Shown piece after piece: positions 62,854 through 64,000 of a stretch of DNA of 64,000 bases. Made by a program: the position numbers and the translations under genes. Each line of letters opens with the position of its first letter. Positions within the stretch are counted from its first letter, which is position 1. The stretch is taken from assembly GCF_963576615.1 (NCBI RefSeq), contig NW_027045327.1, positions 62,001-126,000 on the forward strand, read 5' to 3'. The notes beneath the pieces are model-generated. The model was not told the origin of the DNA. It searched no databases and worked only from the letters and a program-made list of their open reading frames with translations. Source of the stretch: Watersipora subatra. Lineage: Eukaryota; Bryozoa; Gymnolaemata; Cheilostomatida; Watersiporidae.

Positions 62854-63925
62854 TATAATAATACATTTTATTATTATATATAATTATAATCACTGCTCAC
62901 TTGTATATTAACATGGACTAGCACAGTCCTAGCTTTGTTTATTGTATCTTCAGTAGCTTTTATCTTACTCACATTTTATTATTATATATACATTTATAAT
63001 CATTGCTCACTTGTACACCAACATAGACTAGTACAATCCTAGTTTTTGTTTATTGTATCTTCAGTAGCTTTTATCTTACTCACATTTTATTATTATATAT
63101 ATTTATAATCACTGCTCCCTTGTATATCATCATGGACTAGTACAATCCTAGCTTTGATTGTATCTTCAGTAGCTTTTATCTTACTCACATTTTATTATTA
63201 TATATACATTTATAATCATTGCTCACTTGTATATCAGCATGGCCTAGCACAATCCTAGTTTTGCTTATTGTATCTTTAGTAGATTTTATCTTACTCACAT
63301 TTTATTATTATATATACATTTATAATCACTGCTCACTTGTATATTAACATGGCCTAGCACAATCCTAACTTTGTTTATTGTATCTTCAGTAGCTTTTATC
63401 TTACTCACATTTTATTATATATACATTTAAAATCATTGCTCACTTGTACATCAACAGGGTCTAGCACAATCCTAGCTTTGTTTTATTGTATCTTCAGTAT
63501 CTTTTATCTTACTCACGTTTTATTATTATATATTCATTTATATTCGCTGCTCACTTGTATATTAACACGGACTAGCACAATCCTAGCTTTGTTTATTCTA
63601 TCTTGAGTAGCTTTTATCTTACTCACATTTTATTATTATATATACATTTATAATCACTGCTCACTTGTACATTAACATGGACTAGCACAACCCTAGCTTT
63701 TATCTTACTCACATTTTATTATTATATATACATTTATAATCATTGCTCACTTGTATATCAACATGGCCTAGCACAATCCTAGTTTTGCTTATTGTATCTT
63801 TAGTAGTTTTTATCTTACTCACATTTTAATATTATATATACATTTATAATCACTGCTCACTTGTATATCAACATGGACTAGCACAATCCTAGCTTTGTTT
63901 ATTGTATCTTCAGTAGCTTTTATCA
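62854..63925 (-). repeat. 110-bp repeat array, reverse arm
   Basis: About ten units in the opposite orientation to 62455-62832 (TGCTCACTTGTA anchors near 62891, 63002, 63111, 63217, 63327, 63436, 63547, 63658, 63743, 63857). One unit, near 63690, is 25 bp short. The array ends in TAGCTTTTATC at 63925. With the forward arm it forms an inverted repeat with a 21-bp spacer and at least 375 bp of pairing. Confidence 0.95.
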
Positions 63926-64000
63926 ATTATTCTAAAGTGCTGTAAAAGATCATCAGGAGTGTTAATAAAGTACTGAGAATAAGTATGTGTACAATTATTA

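Overview
The window is nuclear DNA from an AT-rich, intron-bearing eukaryote, most likely an invertebrate animal. The sequence shows no long non-repetitive ORF, GT-AG exon candidates, CCAAT-box promoter-like DNA, tRNA-derived SINEs, and remnants of hAT, piggyBac-like, Tc1/mariner-like, Helitron and Polinton elements. I cannot fix the phylum. There is no bacterial operon structure, rRNA or CRISPR. Most of the window is intergenic or intronic, built from old segmental duplications, interspersed elements and large tandem arrays.

Layout. 0.6-12.5 kb is a diverged, tandemly duplicated domain (boxes recurring two to four times), studded with arrays of a roughly 170-bp tRNA-Pro-derived SINE monomer. 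12.9-13.25 kb looks like a promoter plus a non-coding first exon ending in a good splice donor. 14.3-18.06 kb holds a CT-rich microsatellite, a Helitron helicase C-terminal remnant, a perfect 18-bp hairpin and a CpG-rich 31-bp minisatellite. 18.7-30.1 kb holds a duplicated 143-nt exon-like unit, a duplicated block with a start-codon exon candidate, a 0.66-kb foldback element and several MITEs. 30.2-32.9 kb holds two TIR elements and three short first-exon candidates. 34.6-59.1 kb is a mosaic of segmental duplications in which one paralogue lacks an element present in the other, plus an hAT element with a perfect 8-bp target duplication and an 87-unit, 39-bp minisatellite (50.9-54.3 kb). 59.2-64 kb is different again: a compact minus-strand spliced gene candidate with duplicated and alternative exons, an upstream array of 13 TTTCGCGAAA palindromes, a Polinton-type cysteine protease fragment, and a 110-bp repeat array arranged as a giant inverted repeat.

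Best-supported points: the two minisatellites; the TTAA-flanked MITE family with three paralogous unoccupied sites; the hAT element; the piggyBac-like pair; the Helitron and Polinton remnants; the minus-strand gene at 59.86-60.69 kb, whose three exons join in phase 0 with consensus splice sites and end at a stop codon. No gene product could be named with certainty. All exon calls are by eye and need transcript evidence.
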